From: Symbiodinium natans | Lineage: Eukaryota; Sar; Dinophyceae; Suessiales; Symbiodiniaceae | Length of the DNA stretch: 64,000 nucleotides | NCBI GenBank assembly: GCA_905221605.1 | Contig: CAJNDS010001879.1 | Coordinates: forward strand, 366,291 to 430,290 | Direction of reading: 5' to 3' | Shown here: positions 37,110 to 45,787 of the stretch, one piece after another | Layout of the letters: every line of letters begins with the position of its first letter | How positions within the stretch are numbered: position 1 is the first letter of the stretch | Made by a program: the position numbers and the translations under genes | The notes under the pieces: model-generated | The model's database searches: none | What the model saw: the letters and a program-made list of their open reading frames with translations, nothing else | What the model was told of the DNA's origin: nothing

Positions 37110-37224
37110 CGGAATTAGGGTTTAGGGTTTAGGGTTTAGGGTTTCGGGTTTAGGGTTTTGGGTTTAGGGTTTAGGGTTTAGGGTTTAGGCTTAGGGCTTA
37201 GGGCTTAGGGCTTAGGGTTTAGGG
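37110..37224 (+). repeat. TTTAGGG array, degenerate, left flank of the retroelement
   Basis: About 16 heptamers, many altered (TTTCGGG, TTTTGGG, and several CTTAGGG in a row). It ends exactly with TTTAGGG at 37224, where the 5' LTR begins. Confidence 0.95.
37220..37224 (+). repeat. Target site duplication TAGGG, left copy
   Basis: The five bases before the 5' LTR. The matching copy lies at 46080-46084. The repeat lies within TTTAGGG units, so its length is supported mainly by the in-phase restoration of the array. Confidence 0.75.
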
Positions 37225-37516
37225 TGCGGAGCTGCAATTGGTATTGTAGAAAGGAGTTTGTGTTGGGGTTGGATGGGTCAATGAACCCGGAAATCATATA
37301 TGGCTCAAGATGGCCCAGAGCCGTCCGCTTTTCGTTGAAAAGGTTGTGTCCGTTTGTTGGGTGTTGGGTCTTGTGGGAGGTAGTAGTCCCGACCCTTCTC
37401 CCCTGGCCTTTCCCTCAAGGGTGGGGTTCTTCTCTTACTGGTTCGATCTGGGAAATCCATATAGGCAACTGTTAAGGGTTGATTTCTTCCCTTTTCCCCT
37501 TCGGTTGCCCCCCGTA
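37225..37516 (+). repeat. 5' long terminal repeat (292 bp)
   Basis: Starts TGCGGAGC and ends GCCCCCCGTA. The terminal five bases are near-inverted (TGCGG / CCGTA). Identical to 45788-46079. Expected to carry promoter and polyadenylation signals of the element, but no TATA box is evident. It contains TTTTCGTTGAAAA, a short palindrome, and a pyrimidine-rich end. Confidence 0.95.
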
Positions 37517-37528
37517 GGTTATGAGCCC
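37517..37528 (+). promoter_or_regulatory. Primer-binding site complementary to the anticodon arm of initiator tRNA-Met
   Basis: GGTTATGAGCCC directly abuts the 5' LTR. Its complement, GGGCTCATAACC, is the anticodon arm (CAT anticodon) of yeast-type initiator tRNA-Met. Copia of Drosophila is known to prime from a tRNA-iMet cut in the anticodon region instead of from the tRNA 3' end, with a very similar site. The host tRNA itself is not in this window. Confidence 0.8.
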
Positions 37529-37583
37529 AAGTTAGGTTCCCTGCGGTTGAGTGTTATCTTAAGATCTTTGGGATCAAGAAGCA

Positions 37584-40500
37584 ATGCCTTCTCCGAAGCG
37601 ATGGCTCCAACCTGCCTCGGATGGTGGACAGAATGGTGGAGCTGGAAATGGTGCAGCTGAGTCTCTGGGTGAAAGATCGGTGCTGGAAGAGGTGATTCCC
37701 GGCGCTGAAGAACATCTGGAAGAAGTCTTGGTTGCAGAAAGCCCCAATGTGGGTATGAGTCCCAATGTGGATATGGTTAGCAATGCTGAAGCTGAAGGAC
37801 GCGCTGTCTCTGTATCGCCAAAGCCTGGTGAAAAAAGGAACTGGGACGCGACTGGTGGTATAGATCGTGAAATGGAGGTGACTGTTTTACGAGTGTTGCA
37901 AAAACACGGGTACCAGCCGTCGACTTCGACTTCGGGTCGAATGGTAGACCAAGGGTCTCAGACCGATCTGATTGGAGAAGTGCCGCAAGCAACCAGGAGG
38001 CCTCTGAACAAGATCAAAAGGGGTCCGTCTTCGAGTTCCCAAGGTGGTGGAAGCGGTCAAGAACAGAAGGGTGCGGACAGCTTTGAAGCTGCACCTGCTG
38101 CTGAATACGCCATGGGGGAGGAGGAGATCCTACAGATGGAGGCTGAACGGTTGCGACAGCTGTCAGAAGAAGAGGACGAGATGCGTCAGGTCCCGGAAAG
38201 GGATGGTTTTCGGAAAGATGAGCATCTGATCCAAGCGTGTGATGGCACAATGTGGGAATGGCACCTCCATGAAGATGGGAGACAATATTATTACTGCCTG
38301 GATACGCAGGAAAGCCAGTGGACATTGCCGGGTGTAGGTGAAAAGATGAAGAGTGACGAGGTGGTCGGGTCTCCTTCGGGCAATGAGCTGGAAATGGAGG
38401 CGGCACTGGGTTCTTCATCCTCTACTCCGAAGACTGAGTCTACGAGGGCATTCCAGGGTAGTGTAAATAGTTTAGGTGAAAAAGATTTTTCCTCTACTAT
38501 CAGGGATAGCGGTCCTAGGGCTGGTGGTGACGCCCCGACCTCGGGTTCTCCTGATGAGGAGGGGATTCCTGGAAACCGAGCCGACATCGCTGGAGCTCAA
38601 CATCTGGATCGGGAAGGAATGGGAGCGCTTTCTGAGGGTGTGGCAGCGGTGGAATCGGTAGGTCCAGAAGAAAAAATTCCCAATGTGGAGATCGGAACTG
38701 TGTCGGCTGCAGAAGAGCGAGTGGTGGATGTGGTACCTGTCGTTCAGGAAGGTGGTCCTGGAGATTCGGAAGACGGAGGGGAAAAGTTGTGTGTTACGAC
38801 TGAGGAGGTCTCTTCGTTTGGTGCCAAGATTCCTGCCATTCAAGGGGAAAAAGAAGCTTCTGGAATAGCTGGAGACACGGAAGATCTGAAAGATGAGGCC
38901 TGGAGCGCCACTGATGCGCGGGTCGATGCGCCAGATAGTACCTGGAGTGCGAAGGAGGCACGGGTTGAGGTGCATATGGTGTTACGTTCCACGGGCGACT
39001 GCAACAATGGGGCGCAGGTCTCCGCAGCAGCTGATGATGGAGGTTCACAGGTGGACGCACTGGTGCAACCTGAAGTTAGCCGCGAGGAACGAAATGACAA
39101 GGGCTACACCGGAGCCAATGAGGCAGCTGTGGTCAATGATGGTGGCAATTCTCCTTTGGAAACCATGGAACCAAAGGAGCCTGCGGTGGAAGAAAGTGTG
39201 CCTGCCGTGGATGATCAACTCAATCGCCCTGCAGTGGAAGAAAATTTGCCTGCTGCAGAAGGTGTGACAAAGGACTCCAATGATGGGTCCACTCCCAGGA
39301 AGGGAGAAGTGTTGCCGTCTGGAAGTTCGCCGGAAGTCGACACCGAGCGAACTGAAGCAGATGAGGCAAAGCCTTTGGCGGAGAAAAAGGGAGGTCCTGA
39401 AATCCAGGAGCACAAAAAAGATGAGCTTGTGGGACTCGTGGAGCAGGACGAGCAGTGTGACCCAAAGGTGAAGACAAAGGATGCGCCAGGAGCCGATGAT
39501 ACAGAGGTGGTTTCTGAAGAGCATGCAAAGAAAGTGCCCCGAGCGGGAGCCTTGGAATCACCTGGGACACATTGCTATCAAGAGGGAGATGAGATCATGG
39601 GTCTAGTGCGCTGCATCAATGGGTATGGAGCCTTTTTGGACCATGGTGATATGAATGTATTGGTTCCTGCAGAAGGGAACAATGCATATCAGTTCAAATT
39701 TGGTGATACTGTCAATGGAACAGTGAAACGAGTGGAAGATGATGGTACCATAATCTTGGACACCTTTCTGGTTTTGGAAGAGGACGTGGAGGACTCTTCT
39801 TCGACGCTGCGGAAATGGAAACCCAGCGGCTGGAGTACGTGGTGGACGGATTCATGGTATGCTGGTCAATGGTACCAAGATTCCAACGGTCAATGGGACT
39901 GGAAACAGGAGGAAGAGCAATCCGATGAAGAGCTTGTGGTACAGGAGTTATCCTCTGAAGAACGAGAAGAAAGGCAACTTTATGGAGAAAAGATCTACAA
40001 AGCTCTTCTGGAGAATGGAAACGAAGATGAAGCCTATGTTGGCAAAATTACTGGGATGCTGTTGGGTCGCCCGATGGAAGATTTACAGGAGTGTGTTGCA
40101 GATCATGCATTCCTCAATGCGGAAGCTCGGCGCGCGTATGGCATCTTGCAAAACGATGGTTGGAAGCCTGATGGTACAGAAAGCACAGGCTTGGGAAAGT
40201 TAACCACTTTTTCCCGAAAACAGTACCACAACGCGCTTTTCGAACTGGCATGCAGAAAAAGGAGATTTACTCGACCAGTTGTGGGTGAAGCGGTGGCAAC
40301 GGTGCTGAATCAAGGGGAAGATGAGTTTTGGAACGCGCTTTGGTTGGACACCAAGCTATTTTTGCAGGAGCTTGATGGTGCAGTGCAATCCATGAGCAAA
40401 AGGGAGAACAAGCCAATGGAAGCCTACATGGACCCTGACCAGTACAAAAAGGCTCACATGACTCCACAGACTGTGTCACCTGGATACAGCAAACTGTGCA

Positions 40501-43500
40501 AGTTCTTCAATAAGGGAAGGTGTCGCAATGGCGATGGGTGTCCCTATGAGCATCGTCGGTATGGTGAAGGTTGGCCAGAAGGGGGGTCAACTGATCCAAA
40601 GAACAGCCCAGAAGCTGATGATGAGGATGGGAACATCGGTGACCCTCCCACAGAGGAAGGTACAGTGGATGAGGCACAGCAGGAGCGGGAGGATTTAGCC
40701 TTCCGAGCCAAGTACAATTTTGGCAAAGGTGTATCAAAGGGTGAACCTACGTCGGGTGAGCCAAAAGGTCGTCTGTGTCTTTATTACAATCAAGGTGGTT
40801 GTAAATATGGGACTACATGCAGGTACCTTCACAACGATGACATAGCATTGGAAGGGACTTGGGAGCCCGGCAAATCTTGGGACAATGCTTCCAGGAAGGC
40901 ACTAAGGGACGCAGGGTTCCACCATTGCTGTTTCGATTATTACCTCAGAGGACGTTGCCGGAAAGGGTCAAATTTCTGCAAGTACTCCCACGACGAGATG
41001 TCAGAGGAGCGGCTAACACTCCTGAAACACCTGGTACACGTGGCCAATCAGGTCCGGTTTGAAAAGGAGAGAGGCTGGGAGATTTCGGACAGAAGCACTT
41101 TTCAGCCACCTGCAAATGGGGAAGCTGAATCTTCCTCATCCTCGGCACCAAAAGCGCTGCAAATGACCAATGTGTCACAAAAAGAAGGTGAAAAAGGTAT
41201 TCTGGATGAAGCAGAAGCTGATGAACAAAAGAATTCGGTGGCTGAATCCACTGGAACTCGGCTTCAAAATCCGGAGGAGCCAATTGAAAATTGGATGGCT
41301 CGCAACGAACACCTGTGGGTGTATACCCCTCATGTAAGTGAGGTGATGATTACCCTTGGTGTGACCAATGTGTCGGACTTACAAGAGTTCATCTTTGTGG
41401 AAGATTTGGTTGACAAAGGGATCAACAAAGTGACCGCATGCAAAATTCTGCAATTGGTTGGTGGTGTCCGATATCGTCCGGGAGGACCGGAAAAGGCAGT
41501 TCCTTCCGATGCATCTGTACGGGTACAACAATCTTCTGGGGGCAAAGGAACTGGAAGAGCGGCGGTGCGAACCCTCACTCAGGTGCGTGAAGCTGAAGAC
41601 TCCGGTGCAAAAACCATGCCGAGAGGCTCCTATCGGGAGCTTTTTGATAAGGTCAGGTACCGTGATGCTTGGACGCTTGCGCAGAGGTCTCCGCTGTGCG
41701 TACAGAAGCTGCAGTTGGTGGGAGTTGGAATGCCGCCGGTGAATCCACCAACAAAAAAGTATCGGTCAAGATCAAACCCTGTGAAAAGGGGAAGGCCCTT
41801 GCTGGACAAAAAACAGGTGCGACAAGTGCCACGCTCTCGGTCACAACGACGAGTGCAACCGGCAGAAGTGGTGGAAAAGCCGAAGCCACTGGAACTGAAG
41901 CCTCGTGGTGGGTTGTCGTATCGGTTCAGCAGAGCGTGGGCAGATGTGGTGGACGATGATGAACAGGCGGAGGCCTTGATCTCGTATGCCGCTTCCTCAA
42001 GCGATTCAAGCGAGGAGGAGACCAATGCCGCGCAACGCCTGAAGGAAATCTTTTTGAAAGAAAGGGATTCACAGAGAACTGCGATTCGTGGCAATGTTCC
42101 GCAGAGTGGTTCTTCAGGCTCCAATGACGGGCCGAACAAATCGGTTCACCTTGGCGAAGGGCGCGACAAAGCGTCGCGGGGGGAGACCCGCCAAGAAGTG
42201 ACTTCACAAGTTTTTTCGCTACCACAACCTTCTCGTCGAACTGAACAGTCTCAAAAAAGAGCAAGGGATGGTTCAGTTATGGTTGGTTCGCTGGCGGTGG
42301 GCTCCACGGATGAGGCTTTACCTGGGCAAGGTGTTGCTGGACAGGTGAATGTATCTGAAAGCGCTCAAGTTCTTCATGGGCAAGAAGTGGCTGGACAGGA
42401 GACGGCGCTGGAAGGAGCAGTACAAATTTCTGGCGAGGAAACTGACCAAAAAGAAGGAGAAGGTAGGAGCAATGAACTCCGTGGTGATGGGGCGAAGATA
42501 TTGGATGTTTGTCCGGTGAAGATGGACTCTCAGCAATTGCTGGTTAAAGGTCTTCTGACTCGGATTTATTGGAAGGTTGCAGTTGGCAAGTTGCCGGTGG
42601 GGCAAAGAGACTGCCAAAAAGGGTCCAATAAGATGGATCGAAATTTGGTTATTAGCATGTCATCCGAGGGTGCAAGCGAACAGGATGAGAACCTGGCACT
42701 GGAGGACGATGCTGATCAGTCAATGGGCGACGGTGCGATGGTAGTTCTGGTGTATGATCCAAGGACGCTGATTCAGTCGCCGACAACTGATTGGGTTATG
42801 CGTCGTGGTCTGACCGATCGTTCCGTCTGGCCAGCAATGGCGTACATGGCACAGAGGATATGTGCTGAAATGGTTCAAGTGGATGAAATGAATGCCCAGC
42901 TAGGGACTGGAGCACTCCTTTTTCAAAGGAGAGATCAAGGATATTATTGTGACCTGCATCATTCGTTCCATGACAATCCGTGCTTGCCGGCGGTGGGAAA
43001 TTACCCTCTTTCGGTGATGGGTGCCTTGTTGTCTCCTGGTCTGGAAGGGGAATTCAAAAATACTGACAAGTTTGGAACTGCTATGGAGGCAATTGCCTAT
43101 GATTGGAGTCGCAGTCCAGGCATGGAAGTTCACATTGAACTTATGGCGAGGGTAGCCAAAATGGTTCACCCGTTCCTGAATCTTGGAGCCCAGGGGTCGG
43201 TGATGGTTTCGGAATTTCTCTGGCAGCGCGGGAGGGCCCGGTTGATGGAGTTCCTTCAAGCGGCGACTTGTGCGGACCAATTGGAGGCTCTCTGGAGAAG
43301 GATGGACGACGATGCTGATGAAGAGGTGGATCCTTCGACAGCGGTGCTGGAAGTTCTTGGACCAGAGGATGCGGTACTTGATCAAGGGAACAATGAATCC
43401 CTTATTCCCATTGAAGATGCTGGAGGTGAGACAAGTGGTGACACTGGAGGAGATGGCAAAGCGCCAGAAGTCTCTCCGGAAGAGGAGACATCCAGTGGGT

Positions 43501-45416
43501 CATCAAGACTGGCGGACACAAGGATTTTCCTGTGGTCAGTGTACTCCCGCGTGGCTTCCAATTTCTCTATGCAGGGCCGCACTACTGGTAAGATCTTTGA
43601 CAGCACAAAAGGGTATCCTGGTGAAGGGCCAAGCAATGATGACAATCCTTCCTCTAAGAGGAACTTACCCTGGATCTCGGAAGACTACCTCGACAAAGTG
43701 GTGTCAAAAAAGATGGAAAGGTCTTCAGATATGGATGGGTTTGTTCCGGGAAGTGAGGGACCATTGGAAAAGGCAGAGGTGGAGAATGTTACTGCCTCTA
43801 AAATTCTTATGGCTCTTTGGAAGAAGGGACATAGAGTTGGTTATAGGAGGTTGTGTCGTTTGAACGCATCTGGATGCAAGGTTGGAGCAATGAAACGTCC
43901 AATCAAAAGGGTGCAGAAGATTGGCACTAGAAAGGCCTTCACGAAGATGTTCAATGTTTTTGGATCGTCTCAGCATGGCTCAGGAGTTGGCGGAAAACCA
44001 ATCATGAAGGTGGTAGGACCAAGGCCAGGTTTTCCAGCTGTACTCCAAGCACCAACTACTGATAGCACGTCGGGTGAAGGGAGCAGTCCCCAGGTACATG
44101 GCAATGTTCATGTAGAGCACAATCGCCCTATGGACCGGTATGAGGCAGAGCGCTTGGAGAAGAGGAAGAAGGGCTTCTGCTACTGGTTCGGCAAGGGGAA
44201 AGATCGCTGCAAATTTGGTGACGACTGCAAATTCATCCATTCCGAAGATGATGTGGTGCTACATTCATATTGGTGCAAATACTATGTGGCAGGGAGAGAA
44301 TGTTTCGCTGGAAAGGATTGTGAGTTCTCGCATGATGCAACTGGTGTGAGGTGCATCCAGTTTGCTCGGTCTGGGAAGTGTCGGTTTGGTGACAGGTGTG
44401 TCTTCGAGCATGGTGTTCCGCTGGAAGAACAGAGGCCAAGGTCTCCAAGGACGCCCCCAAGGGATGGTCCAAGGAGAAGTTCTGGTGCAAATGGTGGTGA
44501 AAAGGAGATCTCTCCTGAACAGTTCGATGATGGCGAGGAGGATTTTATGGGTTATGACGATGATACCAAGATGACGGAACTGTTGATGGAGGCGATTTCA
44601 TTTTTGTCCAATGGCAAGCCAGATTTGGCTCGAGCAGAGGCGGACCCATTGTTCAAACTCCTGAAGTTCGCTGGAGATACTGACCAAATGGATCAGGTAT
44701 GGGTTTCGTGGACCACTGGTATGTTGACCGTGCTGGAACTTCTCGAAGTAGTGAAGTTTTATGAGATTTCGCTCACGGAGGTGGAAGAATGGGTCAATGA
44801 CCTGAGGATATGGTACGAGCGAGCCAATTTGGGAGAAGAAAAGGATTCCAAAAGAGGCAAAAAGAGGTCCCTAGAAAGGGAGTCCAGCAAGGATATTCCT
44901 GCCGAAAAAGAAGTGGTTGAGACTTCGGAGACGGAGGTTGCCGTTGAGGAGGAGAAGAAAAAGGTAAAAAAGAAGAGGAAAGCTGCAGCTATCGAAGATC
45001 CTTACACTCTCATGGTTCCAAAGCCGAAGAAGATGCCGGCGATCATTGAGAAGGGTGGATCATCATCCAATGTGGTGGTTTCTGCAGTGGAAAAAGCCTC
45101 GAAAGTGCGCACAAAGTCAAATGTCGGTGGAAAGACAAAGAAGAAGGAGAAAAGTCAGAGTCCCAAAAAAGAAGAGGTGGTAATGGTGCAAGATCCTGAG
45201 GAAAAGGATCGTCCATCTGATGCGGATGCACCAGGGTCTGCCACTGCGAATGCAGAGCTGGGTCAATCTTGCCAGGCGATTGAGGACGCAAAGAGAGAAG
45301 GATTGGTATCCTCAATTCAAAGGGGCGTACAGGATCCTGTTCTTACAGTTTCGGACCTGGAGTATATTCTGCTGCAACTTCACCTCAAGATTGCCAACAA
45401 TCGGAAAAAGAAGTGA
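37584..45416 (+). CDS. Retroelement-encoded multidomain RNA-binding protein, 2,610 residues (WW, S1, MLLE, 6x CCCH, SAM-like)
   Basis: Single intronless frame filling the element; start ATG 67 bases after the 5' LTR. In order: WW-like domain (about 222-250, W224/W226, YYY, W246, P); Glu-rich linker (270-650); S1-like RNA-binding domain (668-734, GLVRCINGYGAFLD); MLLE/PABC domain (797-858) with hallmark GKITGMLLGR (K821); CCCH fingers C972-C980-C986-H990, C1065-C1073-C1079-H1083 and C1116-C1125-C1132-H1136; SAM-like region (1234-1295, LGVTNVSDLQEF...DLVDKGI); SR/basic patch (about 1390-1430); an unassigned central block (about 1710-1900) with CDLHHSFHDNPC; a second finger triplet C2199-C2209-C2215-H2219, C2231-C2240-C2246-H2250 and C2257-C2266-C2272-H2276; a helical domain (about 2315-2420); and Lys-rich nuclear-signal-like clusters (2450-2560). 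CCCH fingers and S1 bind RNA, MLLE binds PAM2 peptides and WW binds proline-rich peptides. No catalytic domain was found. It may act as a Gag-like or RNA-escort protein, which is inference. Confidence 0.9.
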   Translation: MPSPKRWLQPASDGGQNGGAGNGAAESLGERSVLEEVIPGAEEHLEEVLVAESPNVGMSPNVDMVSNAEAEGRAVSVSPKPGEKRNWDATGGIDREMEVTVLRVLQKHGYQPSTSTSGRMVDQGSQTDLIGEVPQATRRPLNKIKRGPSSSSQGGGSGQEQKGADSFEAAPAAEYAMGEEEILQMEAERLRQLSEEEDEMRQVPERDGFRKDEHLIQACDGTMWEWHLHEDGRQYYYCLDTQESQWTLPGVGEKMKSDEVVGSPSGNELEMEAALGSSSSTPKTESTRAFQGSVNSLGEKDFSSTIRDSGPRAGGDAPTSGSPDEEGIPGNRADIAGAQHLDREGMGALSEGVAAVESVGPEEKIPNVEIGTVSAAEERVVDVVPVVQEGGPGDSEDGGEKLCVTTEEVSSFGAKIPAIQGEKEASGIAGDTEDLKDEAWSATDARVDAPDSTWSAKEARVEVHMVLRSTGDCNNGAQVSAAADDGGSQVDALVQPEVSREERNDKGYTGANEAAVVNDGGNSPLETMEPKEPAVEESVPAVDDQLNRPAVEENLPAAEGVTKDSNDGSTPRKGEVLPSGSSPEVDTERTEADEAKPLAEKKGGPEIQEHKKDELVGLVEQDEQCDPKVKTKDAPGADDTEVVSEEHAKKVPRAGALESPGTHCYQEGDEIMGLVRCINGYGAFLDHGDMNVLVPAEGNNAYQFKFGDTVNGTVKRVEDDGTIILDTFLVLEEDVEDSSSTLRKWKPSGWSTWWTDSWYAGQWYQDSNGQWDWKQEEEQSDEELVVQELSSEEREERQLYGEKIYKALLENGNEDEAYVGKITGMLLGRPMEDLQECVADHAFLNAEARRAYGILQNDGWKPDGTESTGLGKLTTFSRKQYHNALFELACRKRRFTRPVVGEAVATVLNQGEDEFWNALWLDTKLFLQELDGAVQSMSKRENKPMEAYMDPDQYKKAHMTPQTVSPGYSKLCKFFNKGRCRNGDGCPYEHRRYGEGWPEGGSTDPKNSPEADDEDGNIGDPPTEEGTVDEAQQEREDLAFRAKYNFGKGVSKGEPTSGEPKGRLCLYYNQGGCKYGTTCRYLHNDDIALEGTWEPGKSWDNASRKALRDAGFHHCCFDYYLRGRCRKGSNFCKYSHDEMSEERLTLLKHLVHVANQVRFEKERGWEISDRSTFQPPANGEAESSSSSAPKALQMTNVSQKEGEKGILDEAEADEQKNSVAESTGTRLQNPEEPIENWMARNEHLWVYTPHVSEVMITLGVTNVSDLQEFIFVEDLVDKGINKVTACKILQLVGGVRYRPGGPEKAVPSDASVRVQQSSGGKGTGRAAVRTLTQVREAEDSGAKTMPRGSYRELFDKVRYRDAWTLAQRSPLCVQKLQLVGVGMPPVNPPTKKYRSRSNPVKRGRPLLDKKQVRQVPRSRSQRRVQPAEVVEKPKPLELKPRGGLSYRFSRAWADVVDDDEQAEALISYAASSSDSSEEETNAAQRLKEIFLKERDSQRTAIRGNVPQSGSSGSNDGPNKSVHLGEGRDKASRGETRQEVTSQVFSLPQPSRRTEQSQKRARDGSVMVGSLAVGSTDEALPGQGVAGQVNVSESAQVLHGQEVAGQETALEGAVQISGEETDQKEGEGRSNELRGDGAKILDVCPVKMDSQQLLVKGLLTRIYWKVAVGKLPVGQRDCQKGSNKMDRNLVISMSSEGASEQDENLALEDDADQSMGDGAMVVLVYDPRTLIQSPTTDWVMRRGLTDRSVWPAMAYMAQRICAEMVQVDEMNAQLGTGALLFQRRDQGYYCDLHHSFHDNPCLPAVGNYPLSVMGALLSPGLEGEFKNTDKFGTAMEAIAYDWSRSPGMEVHIELMARVAKMVHPFLNLGAQGSVMVSEFLWQRGRARLMEFLQAATCADQLEALWRRMDDDADEEVDPSTAVLEVLGPEDAVLDQGNNESLIPIEDAGGETSGDTGGDGKAPEVSPEEETSSGSSRLADTRIFLWSVYSRVASNFSMQGRTTGKIFDSTKGYPGEGPSNDDNPSSKRNLPWISEDYLDKVVSKKMERSSDMDGFVPGSEGPLEKAEVENVTASKILMALWKKGHRVGYRRLCRLNASGCKVGAMKRPIKRVQKIGTRKAFTKMFNVFGSSQHGSGVGGKPIMKVVGPRPGFPAVLQAPTTDSTSGEGSSPQVHGNVHVEHNRPMDRYEAERLEKRKKGFCYWFGKGKDRCKFGDDCKFIHSEDDVVLHSYWCKYYVAGRECFAGKDCEFSHDATGVRCIQFARSGKCRFGDRCVFEHGVPLEEQRPRSPRTPPRDGPRRSSGANGGEKEISPEQFDDGEEDFMGYDDDTKMTELLMEAISFLSNGKPDLARAEADPLFKLLKFAGDTDQMDQVWVSWTTGMLTVLELLEVVKFYEISLTEVEEWVNDLRIWYERANLGEEKDSKRGKKRSLERESSKDIPAEKEVVETSETEVAVEEEKKKVKKKRKAAAIEDPYTLMVPKPKKMPAIIEKGGSSSNVVVSAVEKASKVRTKSNVGGKTKKKEKSQSPKKEEVVMVQDPEEKDRPSDADAPGSATANAELGQSCQAIEDAKREGLVSSIQRGVQDPVLTVSDLEYILLQLHLKIANNRKKK

Positions 45417-45779
45417 TTGGATGGTGCGGATGAAGGGATGGTTTTTCTCTTTCTGGAGACAGGTGCGCTGGAACAGCCAATGCGCTGACAAATGTGGTGG
45501 TTACTATTAAGGGTATGGAAATCCCTGATAGTAGAAGTCAGTAGCTTTTCGCGTAGCGAAGACCACGGTTTGTGGTGAAGAAGGCCAAGGAGTCTTCAGT
45601 GATGAGAGGATCATGGTGAAAAGAGATTCTCTGTGGGTAGTAGGTTAGCCAATGTGCTATAATTCCGTCCTGGAAGACGTTAAACCATAACATGCATTTC
45701 AAGCAGCTGGCTGCTGCCTTAATGGCAGTTGTTGGCCAAAATATCTGCACCTCCAAGGTGTCCTAGGAAATCCTAGGAC
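45417..45779 (+). other. 3' untranslated part of the retroelement
   Basis: 363 bases between the stop codon and the polypurine tract with no frame of note. It holds a stem-loop (45502-45533) and the palindromic repeat TCCTAGGAAATCCTAGGA (45761-45778). Confidence 0.8.
45502..45533 (+). other. Stem-loop in the element 3' region
   Basis: TACTATTAAGGG, loop TATGGAAAT, CCCTGATAGTA: ten paired positions with one small internal irregularity. It could be an RNA element for export, packaging or 3'-end formation; the role is not known. Confidence 0.6.
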
Positions 45780-45787
45780 AGGGGGAG
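45780..45787 (+). promoter_or_regulatory. Polypurine tract
   Basis: AGGGGGAG immediately before the TG of the 3' LTR, the expected position of the primer for plus-strand DNA synthesis in LTR elements. It is preceded by the palindrome TCCTAGGAAATCCTAGGA. Confidence 0.85.

Noticed and set aside
37224-37475. 83-residue frame beginning MRSCNWYCRKEF, present twice
   Set aside because: It lies inside the LTR, uses a GTG start and is duplicated only because the LTR is duplicated.
41590-41620. DSGA in the element protein (EDSGAKTM) as a retroviral-type aspartic protease motif
   Set aside because: The residues before it are charged, not hydrophobic, and no flap or second conserved Gly region follows. 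Most likely chance.
44545-44575. GYDDDTK in the element protein as the YxDD motif of reverse transcriptase
   Set aside because: It sits in an acidic linker after the last zinc finger with none of the other polymerase motifs around it.
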